From the NCBI GenBank assembly GCA_902805475.1, contig CADCSX010000003.1, positions 2,852,001 through 2,916,000 on the forward strand: a stretch of 64,000 nt of DNA, in the 5' to 3' direction. Of this stretch, positions 11,306-23,550 are shown piece after piece. Both the position numbers and the translations under genes were made by a program. Origin of the DNA: Entonaema liquescens (taxonomy: Eukaryota; Ascomycota; Sordariomycetes; Xylariales; Xylariaceae). Below the pieces are notes generated by a model. It saw only the letters and a program-made list of their open reading frames with translations, searched no databases and was not told where the DNA came from. Position 1 is the stretch's first letter; each line of letters starts with the position of its first letter.

Positions 11306-12100
11306 CTTACTAAATCCGGAGAGCAAGGTATCTGCTCTATCTCTCGTTTCTCCAAACATTTACCTTTGACGACGAGAATGTTCATATCCATTTGCTTTAG
11401 AGTTGGTTGAAATTGTGTGCCACTGGTTTCAGAAAAAGAATAAAATATGATCTCAAACAAATATAGTGTGTTCACATGTGCACGGTTGATACTCTGACTT
11501 TACATATAGATACCTACCTAGATATTGACTAGACTAACCAAGAGAACCGATCGGTTTAGAAACCCTCAGGCAATTCGCAATTCGTACTTACGTCCAACTT
11601 CTTGGTAGGTATTTTATAGCTATCTGGAAGTAGAAGGTATAGAAGGTATATGGAAGATGATTTCATTATTAGATTCCTATTTTGGAAAGAACCTAACCAC
11701 GTAAGAGGCACATGAGCTAAGCTACCCGGCAATACGACCCGGAGCAGTCGTACCGCGGCTACCACTTAAGATACCCTAAGCTACGGGTACAATACATGCC
11801 GCAAGAGTGGGACCAACCAGTAATGCGCGTGTTTGCGCTATGGCTCTGATTGGTCAGACTAAATGTTGAGTCAAGGTCCGATGTGTCATGAATCACACAG
11901 GTCTTCTTATCCTCAGATAGTAAGGGGAGGGGGATTTATCACCATTTCCAGTCACGCCGCCAATATCGGTTGATTGATTCTCTGAATTCCTCATTTTGAG
12001 TATCTGTTGGTCTAACATAATACTCACATCTCAGCTCCCTTTTTCAATACAAATAGAGTATCAATATTCTTTTACTCAAGCGGAGTCCAGCATCTTAATC
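11306..12100. other. Intergenic region
   Basis: Tandem spacer. It holds a TACCTACCTA word (11511-11520). The minus-strand frame at 11556-11765 has no recognisable content. Confidence 0.45.
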
Positions 12101-13337
12101 ATGGCTATCTATAGTGCTGTCCCGCCGCCTCCGGAGTTAACCGCCGCAGCCAACAATTCAACAACTTCGAACCAACAGCATCAGCAGCAGCAGACGTCGG
12201 ACCAGCCGCCTGATACGAACTCTACAACAACAAATCCAGCATCTAATGGAGTTGATATCGAAGCATGGACAATATCGGCACTCGAATCCCTAAGTGTATC
12301 TCCGGTTGCCCGCGGTATCGGTGCCCCGCTATCGATCCCGTTGGATGAGCATGAGTCTACGAGGAAGACATCTGTCACTATTCAGGACCCTCGCTCCAAG
12401 TCTACCGTAATCACACCGCCACCACGTCCACTATCTCGACGTGATAGTCAACGCAAACGAGAAGCACTTTTAAAGGGCAAGGAAGGCAGTCGACAGCGAA
12501 GGCGTTGGGAAAATGGTACTTGCACCTATCAGCCCCTCCCTATTCACCCAACTCCAATTCTTTCCAGGTGAATAGGTACAACAGCAAGACTAATATGGCA
12601 CCCTACCTTTTTCTTTAGACCACTTAATGCATGTGCCTAACGCACAGCCTCCCCAGCCCTTTGATTGGGAACCGCGTCCGCTACACCCCGTCAACCACGT
12701 CCCTTATCAGATCGCAGTGGTCTGGGATAACCGTGTTCGTGCCGAAGTCGAAACGAAGAAGGCCGTCGCAGCTCGCCGAAAGCAGATACAGACTAGGACG
12801 CTAGGTGATGCCCATGTTGCCGGGAGAGTACCTCGTGAGCTGTTCCAACGCGCCAAGAAAATCCCCGCCGTTAAGACTTGGGTTCGCTCGCTTGAGGAGC
12901 CTGTCCGCCGATACCTCGTCGACCAGGAGCTTGCCAAAGAACCAGTGGCATCCGAGAGTGACGATACCGACGATGAGGAAATAGTGTTCGTAGGCCGAGA
13001 TGGCAGCATGCGAGATGGTTGGAAGAAAGCAAAGAGGGAAACCCAGGGTAAGACAGAAGGAGAGGGGATGATCTTTGATGCCTTGGGTGACGATGCAGAT
13101 AGTGCATTTAGGTATGAGCCATTGAAACTCGAGTATGCTAATTTGGTCCATATAAACGATACTGACGATTTTAGACGATGGATTACCCATTCCATTTCTG
13201 ATTACTACGGCCTCAACTCCCGCTCAGTCCTCATGGGCAACCCAAAGCGCAAGGTAGTGTATGTACAAATGAAGACCGGACATGCCTCACGGTCGGTGCG
13301 ATCTAACCTTCCGCGACCCCTCTGGGAGCTATGCTGA
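12101..13337 (+). CDS. R3H-associated-domain protein, putative nucleic-acid binding
   Basis: Two exons, 12101-12515 and 12619-13337, give 377 residues with a 103-nt intron. The first ~60 residues are low complexity with glutamine runs (QQHQQQQ). Residues ~110-240 (PPPRPLSRRDSQRKREALLKG, RRRWEN, HVPNAQPPQPFDWEPRP, YQIAVVWDNRV) match what I recall of the R3H-associated N-terminal domain of fungal R3H proteins. The C-terminal part, FRRWITHSISDYYGLNSRSV followed by GNPKRKVVYV, sits where the R3H single-stranded-nucleic-acid-binding module is expected. A serine/aspartate-rich stretch (ESDDTDDEE) separates them. A role in RNA or ssDNA binding is inferred from the family. The start at 12101 is the first ATG in frame and leaves the Q-rich region inside. 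Confidence 0.72.
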
Positions 13338-13777
13338 TGAGGCTCTGCGGTTTTGAGACCCTTGTCTACCTCTTCCTTTCATTCTCATTTGTTGGGTTAC
13401 AGGCAGCATCAGTACACTACGAGCATACTAGGTTAAGACGAATGTAGACTTGCATTGACAAATTCTCAATATATGACTGCAATACTAATTTAAGTCTAAG
13501 TCCAGCTCCTACTCCTAGAGAGTTTATACCCAGCTGCCTTATATAATCAACAATAATAGTAGTAATATTCACCCAACTATGACTCAGCCAATCACATAGT
13601 TAGGATTCAGAGGATCCCAAACTGCTGCCTTACCAACATTATAAAGCACTCTTACGCCGCTTTCTCCAACTCCTTTTTTTTTTTCGTCTTATACCTATTT
13701 CTTTATTGGTTGCCATCATATTCCACCCCTAACCATTGTATCACATACTGTAATATATCTGACTCAGACACTTCGGC
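13338..13777. other. Intergenic region
   Basis: Spacer with pyrimidine-rich tracts (a T run near 13674-13684) shortly before the F-box start, typical of fungal core promoters. No gene seen. Confidence 0.45.
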
Positions 13778-14695
13778 ATGTCCCTATCAAGCCTCCCTCC
13801 TGAGTCTTTGTCTCTTGTTTTAGAGTTCCTTGGAGACGAAGACTTGACGTCTCTAATACATGCCCAACGTGTGTGTAAACGCTTCCAAGCAACTATTGAA
13901 CGCATCCTATTTCATATACCCTTGAATGAAACACGGGATGGAACAAAACCCGTCGGTGTCTGTCCCCTCCTCTTAGAGAAATTTGATCAGTTATTTGGGG
14001 ATGAAAAGCTGGCCCGCAGCTCCGCCGAAAACTGGGATACATATTTACCATTCCGTCGTTTACCCTGGGCTACGGACCATAACTCAGGAGCGGTGGTTAA
14101 AGAGGTCGCTATACGGAACTCGCCGTACTTACGTCCCGAGGCAAGCTGGCGTCGCCTTAGTGTGACGTTTGGTGCGGGGCCTGGTATAAGGACAGTAGAC
14201 GTGGTGAAAGTGCTGACCGTATACGGCGGCACAAGCATGGACTACAAGCAGCTTGTCATCCCGCCACCATCGCCTAGGGTACCCGAGGACGCTGATGCCG
14301 ATGTAGAAGAGGAAGGTGAAGAAGGGATCCTAACTATGGGCCTGCTTTACGACGTGCTCGCGTCGGGCACATGCAACTTCGGCCGCTCGACGACGGGCTG
14401 GCAATTCCTGCCTGGCAGGAAGCTTAGCAGCTATAGCGACTGGGTGGAACTGAGGGCGGCGGGCCAATACCCGAGCCACAAAAAGATTATGAAACTGTTC
14501 GTTAAGGACGAGAAGAGTGCGGTGTTGTTCATTACAGGGCATAGGGGATGCACGATGCGCGGAGGCAAGAAAGGTCAGGATTGCAGCGAGGAGGATAGAC
14601 TATGGGAGCCCAAGGCCATTGGTGGCATCCCCATTAAATTGCGGTCGTGGCATGGACCACAGCCGAAACACAAGTATAGATATCCTAGGAACTAA
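13778..14695 (+). CDS. F-box protein
   Basis: A single uninterrupted exon of 305 residues. Residues ~4-45 (LPPESLSLVLEFLGDEDLTSL, AQRVCKRFQATIERILF) fit an F-box: LP at the start, the L-x-x-V/I-L-x-x-L core and the CK-x-F/W pattern. The F-box recruits Skp1 in SCF ubiquitin ligases or related complexes. The rest has no leucine-rich or WD repeats; a conserved-looking C-terminal part (KKIMKLFVKDEKSAVLFITGH ... IPIKLRSWHGP) may hold the substrate-binding or structural domain, while a central acidic linker (DADADVEEEGEEG) is probably flexible. Substrate unknown. The ATG at 13778 is 37 nt after an in-frame stop region and gives the F-box its normal N-terminal position. Confidence 0.82.
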   Translation: MSLSSLPPESLSLVLEFLGDEDLTSLIHAQRVCKRFQATIERILFHIPLNETRDGTKPVGVCPLLLEKFDQLFGDEKLARSSAENWDTYLPFRRLPWATDHNSGAVVKEVAIRNSPYLRPEASWRRLSVTFGAGPGIRTVDVVKVLTVYGGTSMDYKQLVIPPPSPRVPEDADADVEEEGEEGILTMGLLYDVLASGTCNFGRSTTGWQFLPGRKLSSYSDWVELRAAGQYPSHKKIMKLFVKDEKSAVLFITGHRGCTMRGGKKGQDCSEEDRLWEPKAIGGIPIKLRSWHGPQPKHKYRYPRN

Positions 14696-17361
14696 TGGTA
14701 GGTAGGTAATGGGGAATTAAGATTCATGTTGGCTGCAGAAAAACGAAGCCGGGGACAGGAAAGAAGGGTACTATTGTCAAAGATAATACAGCTTTGGTGT
14801 CTTACCTATATTCTTTTGATTTCCCAGGCCCGGACCCAAGTATTGTAGGTATTGTAGTTCATATAAACTATACCTCAGGACCACTTTTCGCTGTTGATCG
14901 TGTAAGCCAGAAGACAATCCAATTTTGCCGTGGAGCGAGCCTTACTTACTTAAGCCTCGGCCGGGGGGGTGTATAACCGGTTATGCAGCGACGAGTCGGG
15001 ATTTATTCCCGCTAGCGAGTCCGGGGCAATCCGGGGTCTTGGAACTTTAATCGGACGCGGAGGTCTCATCTAAGAAGTTTAAATCACGGACGACGAATAT
15101 GCCCAAATACGTCCCTAAGAAAAGAGACGGTAGCGTTAAGGTGGTTTTGCTTTATCAGCGTAACACCAATGGCTTTGGCGCCAACGGTACTTTTCTTAAA
15201 TGGCGAGTAGCGAAATAACGACGTAGTCCGGTTTGGGCTTAATAATTAATTAAGCTGGACTTGATTTAATTGATCCGGAACTTTTATTGCACGCTGCAGA
15301 ATATATGCACTTCATGAAGAACCTGGTGTGTTCCAAGCACACTCGCTCGGCACTATCATATGCCTTTTTGGGATGCGTTTTTATCAGCAGCGAATTGCGA
15401 GCTGTTCAAAGTTAAAAGATAAACTTCGCTAGCCGAAGGGGAGCCGAAATACTACACGTTGGTGCATCATGTGGTAGGATTCCCCGTCGTTATGATGAGT
15501 GTCGTGCGTCGTGAAGTAATCGAAGGCTCAGACGATTGGTTCGTTTTATCACACTCAAGCATGACATAACTGTAAGCCACCCGCACTTACCCTCATGCAA
15601 TGCAGTTCGGATAGAGTATGATTGTCAGGGGCGGATGGGACATATTCTCAATATTTACGTCTATGTAAGAATATTCGATGCAACCGTAAGTTCTGCATCC
15701 GCACTAAAGGCGGGCCATTCCGACCCGGAGGGTAGAGGTGTAAGAGAGCTCAGAATACCAATATTGTACCACGATATGGTGTTTTTTATACACCACATCT
15801 TCAGGAAAAGAATAAATCAACTAGGGTCCAACATATCTTTAATAATACCCGTGAAGAATGAGTCATGGTCTTTTCTTGTTGAACTTATATGTGAGCATCT
15901 CGTCATCAGCCAAGAGTATATATGTTGGGAAGCAAGACCACGTGCCTTTAATATCTCGGAGAATTCTGTATGTATATAATTAAGCACCACAATATCATTG
16001 GTAGAAACTGTTGAGTTTCATTTCCAGCTACGTCGTCAACTATCTAATTAACTAACTGCCGATAGTTTCGGAGATAAAGTCCTTAAGTTCTTCGGTCCCG
16101 ACAATACTCCTACGGGATGGCTTACTCGAGAGGCGCGAAATAGGACCATGTGGCAGCCTAGGCATAAGTCTTATATGAGGATTCTAACGTGATAAACCAA
16201 GCCTAAGATTCCAAGCTTCCAAGCTTCCAGAATAGACGCAGGATCGAATCTCGTACTACGCCTGTCAATTCAGTCTTAGGTACACGTTCCACAACAGCTA
16301 ACTAGATCTCAATTTGGAGAGCAACTCGTGTGACATTTTTATAATTTCTTTCCCCTTACGCGAGACGCGAGGTTGCAGCATCTTAGTTTGAGCTTCCAGT
16401 TACCATCTATACTTAGCGTCGGGCTTAGGCCAATACGGGTTTTCTTTCCCCCCCACGATGGCGTTTTGGTTCCGGCTTGTGTGCGGCTGGAATGTGGTAC
16501 GGCCCAATCTATATCCTAAGATTCGCCAGTTACCACCCCTAGCGTCTACTAGTACACAAAGCTATTGTATCTCTCTCAGCTTAAGTCGCAGTATGCCCAC
16601 CTATACGGCGTAGTGCTTAGTTTACCACACGCTGAGTCTGAATACTTGGGTTCTACAACCGCATACCAAGTCTATCATCTGATTTCTATTATACCTGATA
16701 TGAATCTCTTGTACGCCGGTTGTATTCAGCCAGCCTTGACGTATCATTATCCTATCCATAATCCTTCTACCGGGACCGAACCCTGGTATAGCTGCGTTGT
16801 TATTGCTTTGACCTCTAGGTATAGAACCAAGAGTTTAGACACTTCGCGATATTACGCGGGGTCCGAAGTAATATATGCCAAGGGGTCACATTACATATTT
16901 AGATATAACCAAAGGTCCAGTTAGACGGCTCATCTTAATAAGCCCCGCCGGACTTTGATATAATTCAATATTGTACGGTGCTCCGGACCTCGCGCTCGCG
17001 TATCAATGGGTGGCCGATGTAACAACACGAAGTTTAAATGGACCGTCAACATATTCCCCCTTTTGGTACTATTTGGTACTATGATGTCCGGTGCGTCTCG
17101 GTATCTCCAACATGGTCCGAAACTACTTGCCCTTGGGTTGGAGTTTTTGTGCGCCCAAAGAAAGGGATACGTGAAAACGCCTCCCTTATATAGCAAACAT
17201 CCGCCCTGGTAAATCGTCTACACCTTTCTCGTTACTCCATCACCAAAATACCCAAGATCTCAATTCCTACAAGCTCTTCTAGAAGCCTTTTCCATATCGT
17301 CTTTTAACTTGAACAATTGTGCTCCTACTACTTCGCACCCAGCAGCTTCAATATACTCAAC
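14696..17361. other. Long gene-poor region
   Basis: About 2.7 kb without a supported gene. Frames at 15536-15979, 16565-16924 and 17006-17212 use non-canonical starts and contain nothing I recognise. A GGTAGGTAGGTAAT word lies at 14697-14710. No tRNA, rRNA or inverted-repeat element was recognised. A fast-evolving small gene or non-coding RNA cannot be excluded. Confidence 0.5.
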
Positions 17362-18631
17362 ATGCCTAGCGCTACTAACACCACGAGCAAATACGATGCC
17401 ATCCCGGGCCCTCTGGGTCTCGCATCCGCCTCTCTCGAAGGCAAGGTAGCTCTCGTTACCGGTGCTGGTACGTACTCTCATGATCCCCTCACCTTGTGTT
17501 CCTCCAACACCATGTCCCATGCCCCACGCTCGAATTCGCAACCCGAGCTTTTCGACCTATGCACAAACCGTCATATCGGTAATTTAGCGCCTAGGCGCAA
17601 CCGAGACCCAATGGCGGGGGGTGTTGCAACACGAAAATCGAAAAGGCGCCTCGGAACCCCCAACCGATGTCCGGTGGCTTGAATCGCCAATTTATCGGGA
17701 TGGCATTACTGTTAAAACGGCCTAAAATAGGATACAATTGCGTAGGATCGAAGCTAACGAGAAATAAATATACAGGCCGCGGTATTGGTCGGGAGATGGC
17801 CCTCGAGCTTGGACGCCGCGGCGCCAAGGTCATCGTCAACTACGCCAACAGCACGCAGTCAGCCGAGGAGGTGGTACAAGCGATCAAGAAGGGCGGGTCG
17901 GACGCGGTGGCCATCAAGGCCAACGTGTCGGACGTGGACCAGATCGTGCAGCTGTTCGACCAGGCCGTGAAGGTGTGGGGCAAGCTCAACATCGTGTGCT
18001 CGAACAGCGGGGTGGTGTCGTTCGGGCACGTCAAGGACGTCACGCCCGAGGAGTTCGACCGCGTGTTCACGGTCAACACCCGCGGCCAGTTCTTCGTCGC
18101 CCGCGAGGCCCACAAGCACCTCGAGGTCGGCGGCCGCCTCATCCTCATGGGCAGCATCACGGGGCAGGCTAAGGGCGTGCCCAAGCACGCCGTCTACTCC
18201 GGCAGCAAGGGCGCCATCGAGACTTTCGTCCGCTGCATGGCCGTCGACTTCGGCGACAAGAAGATCACCGTCAACGCCATTGCGCCCGGCGGTATCAAGA
18301 CCGACATGTACCAGGCTGTGTGCCGCGAGTACATCCCCGGTGGTGACAAGCTGAGTGACCCGGACGTTGACGAGGTGAGCTTACTGTTCTTTTTTTTTTT
18401 TTTTCTTTCTTCTCTTCCCTTACCCAAATAGAACTTATGATTATTTCCTTTTCCGGCGACTAAGAGATGACTAACCCGCCATTTCTTTTGCAGTACGCCG
18501 CCACGTGGTCGCCTCTCGGCCGTGTCGGTCTCCCCATCGACATCGCGCGCGTGGTGTGTTTCTTGGCGTCCCAAGACGGCGAGTGGGTAAACGGCAAGGT
18601 CATTGGTATTGACGGACACGCGATGATGTAA
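17362..18631 (+). CDS. Tri-/tetrahydroxynaphthalene reductase (DHN-melanin pathway)
   Basis: Three exons, 17362-17467, 17776-18374 and 18494-18631, give 280 residues. The N-terminus KYDAIPGPLGLASASLEGKV and the cofactor motif TGAGRGIG mark the hydroxynaphthalene reductase branch of short-chain dehydrogenases. The NADPH-binding fold is followed by NSGVVSFGHV, the serine in ILMGSITGQAKGVPKHAVYSGSKG, and the Y-x3-K catalytic pair in that stretch. The C-terminal GIDGHAMM resembles Magnaporthe 3HNR/4HNR. The enzyme reduces tri- or tetrahydroxynaphthalene to vermelone or scytalone in the cytosol during DHN-melanin synthesis; which of the two is not decidable here. Intron 1 is 308 nt, long for this locus. 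Exon 2 is strongly C/G-ending in third positions, suggesting high expression. No polyketide synthase or melanin regulator lies nearby. Confidence 0.92.
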
Positions 18632-20826
18632 ATGGGAATAGGCCAACCTAGAGGGTTCGCGATGGCATTACTACGGCGGGATTTGATAGACGGGAGGCTA
18701 TTTTGTCGTTTGTCGCAAATGCATATCTCCTTGACCGCAGGCGCGCACGAACATAAGACTACAACTACAACTAGTGGATGCGAGTTCTAGGTGACCTGTA
18801 TTCACCGAAGGGGCTGATGTCGCTGATGTAAAGTATGCCTTGTTTGTTAGGTGGTCATTCCATGGTTATGAACATACGGTTGGACGTTAAGCTAAAGGGG
18901 ATTTGTTAGATGTATGGTATAGAGAAGAAAATATACACCCCAGATGAATAATTGCCTGCTGTTAGATCGCATATAATAATGTATTGCTTCCGGAAGTCCT
19001 ACTGACTGATATGTATTCTCGGACAATTTCGCCTTAAACTTGGTGAGGCTGTCGGTGTTGGTGCTACGAATTAATTGTGGTATGATGCGTCCGCCATCCT
19101 AAGCCATATTTGGAATGGAGGATCACGGCAGCGTAGCAGCAGGCAGGGGTCGTCGACGGCCTCTCATTCAGCGATCTACCCAAGCGTAAATCCATCTGAC
19201 CCAGGAGCAAGGACCCCCTGATGCTATTCGTTTCTGGGGTGTTTGCTGTCTTGGCTTTCTTCTAGGGACGGCGGGGTGATCGAAGTTGGAGTCTGATTGG
19301 TTAAAACAAAACTGCGAGCTACTACAGCATACATGGAATGATTATTGATGCAACACATGCAGAGCTGCAGCATGCTTCGGTGGAGATTCTCCCATGTGAA
19401 TACCAATAAAGCTATGTTGTTTAGCTTCAGTCGTCTCTGTTGAATAGTAGGATGACGTATGAAGTACAATTTAGAGAAACTTGTGTATGGTACGGAACTA
19501 ATATCTACTGGCTGATAACTGCTGGTTATACCTACTGTGATACACCCTTGTCTAGGACTCTACCTCCTACTAAATACTGTGTAGGTAGCTCGACTGCCTT
19601 ACCATGGAGGTACTTGTTAGTGGTCTTTTCGTCATGGATGGAACGTTTCTCGCAATACGTGAATTGTAGATGTACCTGGGTAAGTAGTGGTAAGACATAT
19701 GCATACCTAGTACACGTACATAAGGTAAATGTTAGAAGTAAGTAAGTAACTATGCGTAGAATACCTAATTTCAGAGATACTCCCAGGTATCTGCAACAAT
19801 AAATTGGTTATATGTGAAAATGATATCAATGAATGTCTCGCATACGCTGTATTGGAAGTCCTACAATCAGTGGATATTCGTCAGAGATTTTTATCCAACC
19901 AGATAACACCTATTGAACTATCGGCAAGTTCGGATGGTTACCTGAAGTGCAATATACCCCGGGCGAAGTATAAGCGAAACAGAATAAGGACAATTTATAT
20001 CTCCCGAAGTGATAATGTTAACTTGATATCAAAGGTGAGTCAAGCGACGTGAGTCCAGGTGTTGGAGGGGCTTCCCTATAAGGTAACGCGTTTAGTTTTT
20101 ACGTTCTGACTGGAGATATACCACCCTGAAAGTCCGAGGAGTATGAGATGTATCAAGTCCGTGCTTCGTCAAGTATACAACACAGAGCCGTACATAGTAG
20201 CAGCAGTGAATGTGAGAGAGCCGCATCACCGAGTCTCCATGTATATGCATGTATGTGTATGAATGTGGTTAGTTCATCAGTTCCCAGCCCTGTCAGGTTT
20301 CATCAGAAGTAATCAAGGGTATGACTTTGGGACCCATAAATACCTCGATATCGTAGCTGGACGTTAGCTTGTGACGTGAATCCTTGCCTTCTTGGCATGC
20401 TAATCGCAGGGGAGTATGTGTGTAATGTATGGTCCGAACTAATGTTGGCTACGATAGGGTTTAATACTACAACGCAAGCCGAATATCTTCATCGCTGGCG
20501 TTATATCCTACCTATTCAAGGCAACTGAAAAGCAGCCTAGTCTGAATAGCCTTCAGAGCGCCTATTCACCTACTTAGAGCGTGATTCAGTCTGCTTATCG
20601 TTACTCAATAGTTGTAAGTACAGTGTAACGTTTGTCATGGAGTGCGTATTAGTGTACACAGCTCTCCGCGAGGTTGCCTTGAGGGTCGACTATAAATACC
20701 CTTAACGACCGACTGTTCGTCCTGTTCGATTGTGCTGCACAGAAACAAGCAACCCGACTTCTGCACATTTTATTCCTTTAAATCAGTAAATCATCCTCGC
20801 TATTGTTACATCTATCCCCTGGCAAG
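18632..20826. other. Long intergenic region
   Basis: About 2.2 kb. Short frames at 19440-19745 and 19804-20052 have non-standard starts and unconvincing composition. The right end is the promoter of the AAA+ ATPase gene. I see no RNA gene or element. Confidence 0.45.
20691..20698 (+). promoter_or_regulatory. TATA-like box before the AAA+ ATPase gene
   Basis: TATAAATA lies 129-136 nt upstream of the ATG at 20827 and is followed by C/T-rich leader sequence. Position and sequence suit a core promoter, but no transcript evidence is available. Confidence 0.4.
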
Positions 20827-22926
20827 ATGGCTTCCGACCACATTAGTGTGGAAGAGCCCAAGGTAAACGGCACGCCTGCAAGCATTACCGTCGGCGAGAA
20901 ATGTGAATTCAAGGCCTACCATGAGACTGTTAAGCATGGACAGGGAATTACGAAGCCTGCCTCGGATCCATTTGATAAGAGCAACTCTCACAACGAAGAC
21001 AGTGCCTATGCCTTAGTTGTCCGAAGGAAGTTCGAGGAACATAAACCCAGCAAGGTCACCTTGCAGGTCAACTCTCCTCACATTCAGAAAGCCTTTCGCG
21101 AGGTGGTCAAATCATACATCACCGTTGCTTCAGACTTCACTTCCACCGTGGAGCTCCATGGACCATTCGAGATGCTCGCCCATTATTGGGAGGAGCTAGA
21201 CGAATACCGCAAATCAACTACCGATGCGATCACACGAGAGCATTTAGATCTCCTTTTCGAGTTCATGGAGCACGAAGTAAAGCCCGACCGTGACCGCGCC
21301 CTTAAGATGATCCAGAAAGAGCAGATCACCTACGATAACGCGTGGTTCATCTATCGCCCAGGAGATGTCCTATACACCGAGGTTACTGGTCATCCGTGGC
21401 TCTTGGTTTGTAAGAAGACTGCGTACGAAACCACCATGGAAACCGGTCCTTGCTTCGAAGTCCACTGTACCTACACAAACGACGACGGCGTGGTGGCAGG
21501 CCAGGCTTTACACGTCGTACATATGCTTCAGAGAGATTCTTTCCCCGCAGGCAATCCCGCCTCCATTAGAGAACTGCAGATCTTTCCACGTAGATTTATT
21601 AAGGAAGGCGATAGCCTTGAACGTCGCCTTGAAGTCCGCGGAGAGAAATATATGTCTTTGAAAAACTTTTCTACGATGGCTTATGGTATGTATCAGGACT
21701 GTTCCCTATATCTGATAATAGGAAATTGTTCAAACGGCAATATGTTTTGAAGTATACTGATATTGTGGCAGACGGCGCCGCTGAGTGGCTGAAGCCGCCC
21801 CCATTCGAGTACTACGACCCCTCCCAGTATAAGTTCCGCGGTGTCTGGCTACCATACACCGAAACAGGTAGAATTATCGTCGACCGCAAGACGTTTGGCG
21901 AGGAGCAGCCCCTCGGTAATGTTCAGGTTAAGAACACGAATCCAGAGCCCATTTATTGCCCGCCATACACTCTTGGCTACTCGCTTGAGCGCAAACGGTG
22001 GAGCCGATTCTTCATCGACTACATCCAAGAGGTTCAATGGAAGGCGAATGCGTGGGACTCTCTGGTGCTCCCCGACAAAGAAAAGCATCTGCTTAGAGCT
22101 CTCATCTCGTCCCACGCGTACTCGAAGAACGTTCGTGACTCTACGCAGCAGAAAGGCAAAGGCCTCGTTGTCTTGCTGCACGGAACACCCGGATCAGGAA
22201 AGACTCTTACAGCCGAGACAGCTGCAGAAGGAAGTAGAAAGGCACTTATTTCAACGTCAGTTGGAGAACTGAACAAGGGAGCAGGGTGAGTCTTCTTATA
22301 CACGTTCTGAGCTCTTTTTTTAACTTATGGTAGCCCTTTTTCTGGGACCGCGGCCTTTGAGAAGCAGCTGAAGAAAGTATTACAATATGCGACGATCTGG
22401 CAAGCAGTGGTACTTTTCGACGAGGCAGATGTTTTCCTAGAAGCCAGAACAGACATTAGCGATGCCAAGCGCAATGCGTTGGTAGCTAGTAAGTACCTCT
22501 TTATCTATCATCAAATGCTCTTCACGTATATCTAACATCGGCCCTGTAGTTTTCCTCAAGGAATTCGAGTACTTTGGTGGTGTCGTCTTCTTGACTACCA
22601 ACCGCGTGGGCTCATTCGACATTGCCATGAAATCCAGAATCCACTTGTCCCTCAGCTACACGCCACCGGAGGTCGATGTGCGCAGATGCATCTGGTCGCA
22701 TTGTCTTGAGAAGATACCTCTGGACGCCAAGGACAGCAATATCGAAGGAGCGGTCGATTCCCTAGTGACTGTTAAGTTGAACGGAAGAGAAATCGCCAAC
22801 GTCGTCAATACCGCGAGGACGTTGGCACGGTTTGATGGTGCCCCTCTAAGTCGTAGCCACCTTGAGACTGTGGTAGAGGTCCGACTAGGGTTTGAGGAGA
22901 GCTTGAATGATGAGGAGCTACATTAG
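20827..22926 (+). CDS. AAA+ ATPase with long N-terminal (DUF7025-type) region
   Basis: Four exons, 20827-21685, 21772-22285, 22334-22488 and 22550-22926, join to 634 residues. The first ~400 residues form the N-terminal domain seen in a large family of fungal AAA+ proteins (NAWFIYRPGDVLYT, VHCTYTNDDGVVAG, RELQIFPRRFIKEGD, EYYDPSQYKFRG). Then come Walker A LHGTPGSGKT, Walker B VVLFDEADVFLEART and sensor 1 VVFLTTNRVGSFD. The family hydrolyses ATP to remodel unknown substrates; its members are often accessory genes in filamentous fungi. Introns 2 and 3 sit inside the ATPase module. The usual second-region arginines are expected around SRIHLSLSY. No signal peptide or membrane span is seen. It shares the plus strand with the P450 624 nt downstream, but no co-regulation is shown. 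Confidence 0.85.
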
Positions 22927-23550
22927 ACAAATGGGATGGAGTGCTTATCTACCTAGCTACTACCGACGGTTTCGGCTAGATTATGTGTTCTTTTACCATG
23001 TCATGTAGATGACTACTCCGACATCATTAGATATATAATATACACTTAACTCCCCCTGGATATATACTATGGCTTTCTTATTAGCTTAGAGTACTCGTGG
23101 AAGTTAAATTTGGTAACATTAGCGTGACAGATAACCCTTAAGTAAGTCAAATAATTTGTATAACCGCCATCTCTTTCTATTTTTCTGGAGGCGCACTAGA
23201 ATTGCTGGACGAAGATATTTGATTTGATACCTAGGTACTTATACTTGGAGTATTGTCTCAAATGCAGTGACATGCTATCTTATGTAATGCAGTAGATTTT
23301 GACTTGGGGCATTATAGTAGCTCCGAACTATTAAAGCAAAGTTTGTATATTATCCTGAAGACTTGATTGGTCTCAGGGGACCCTCCGTCTTACCTAGTAG
23401 GCAAAGCAAGTAAGCAAGACATAATGACACGGGAATAGGTATAGAATGAAACATAACACCCTTCTTTCCCCTCTTATCTTCTCAATTTATTTCTAGAAAG
23501 CCTGTCAATATAGTATCTGGAAATCAATAGACTTGAAGAAAGACCTCGCT
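22927..23550. other. Intergenic region
   Basis: Tandem spacer between the AAA+ ATPase and P450 genes. It contains TACCTAGGTA at 23228-23237. No gene seen. Confidence 0.45.

Noticed and set aside
16200..16300. Possible tRNA-like B box (GATCGAATC)
   Set aside because: No matching A box or cloverleaf stem could be found around it.
15536..16924. Frames of 147 and 119 codons in the long spacer
   Set aside because: Non-ATG starts, no family resemblance and no splice partners.
17362..18631. DHN-melanin gene cluster
   Set aside because: Only the reductase is present; no polyketide synthase, scytalone dehydratase or melanin regulator is seen within the window.
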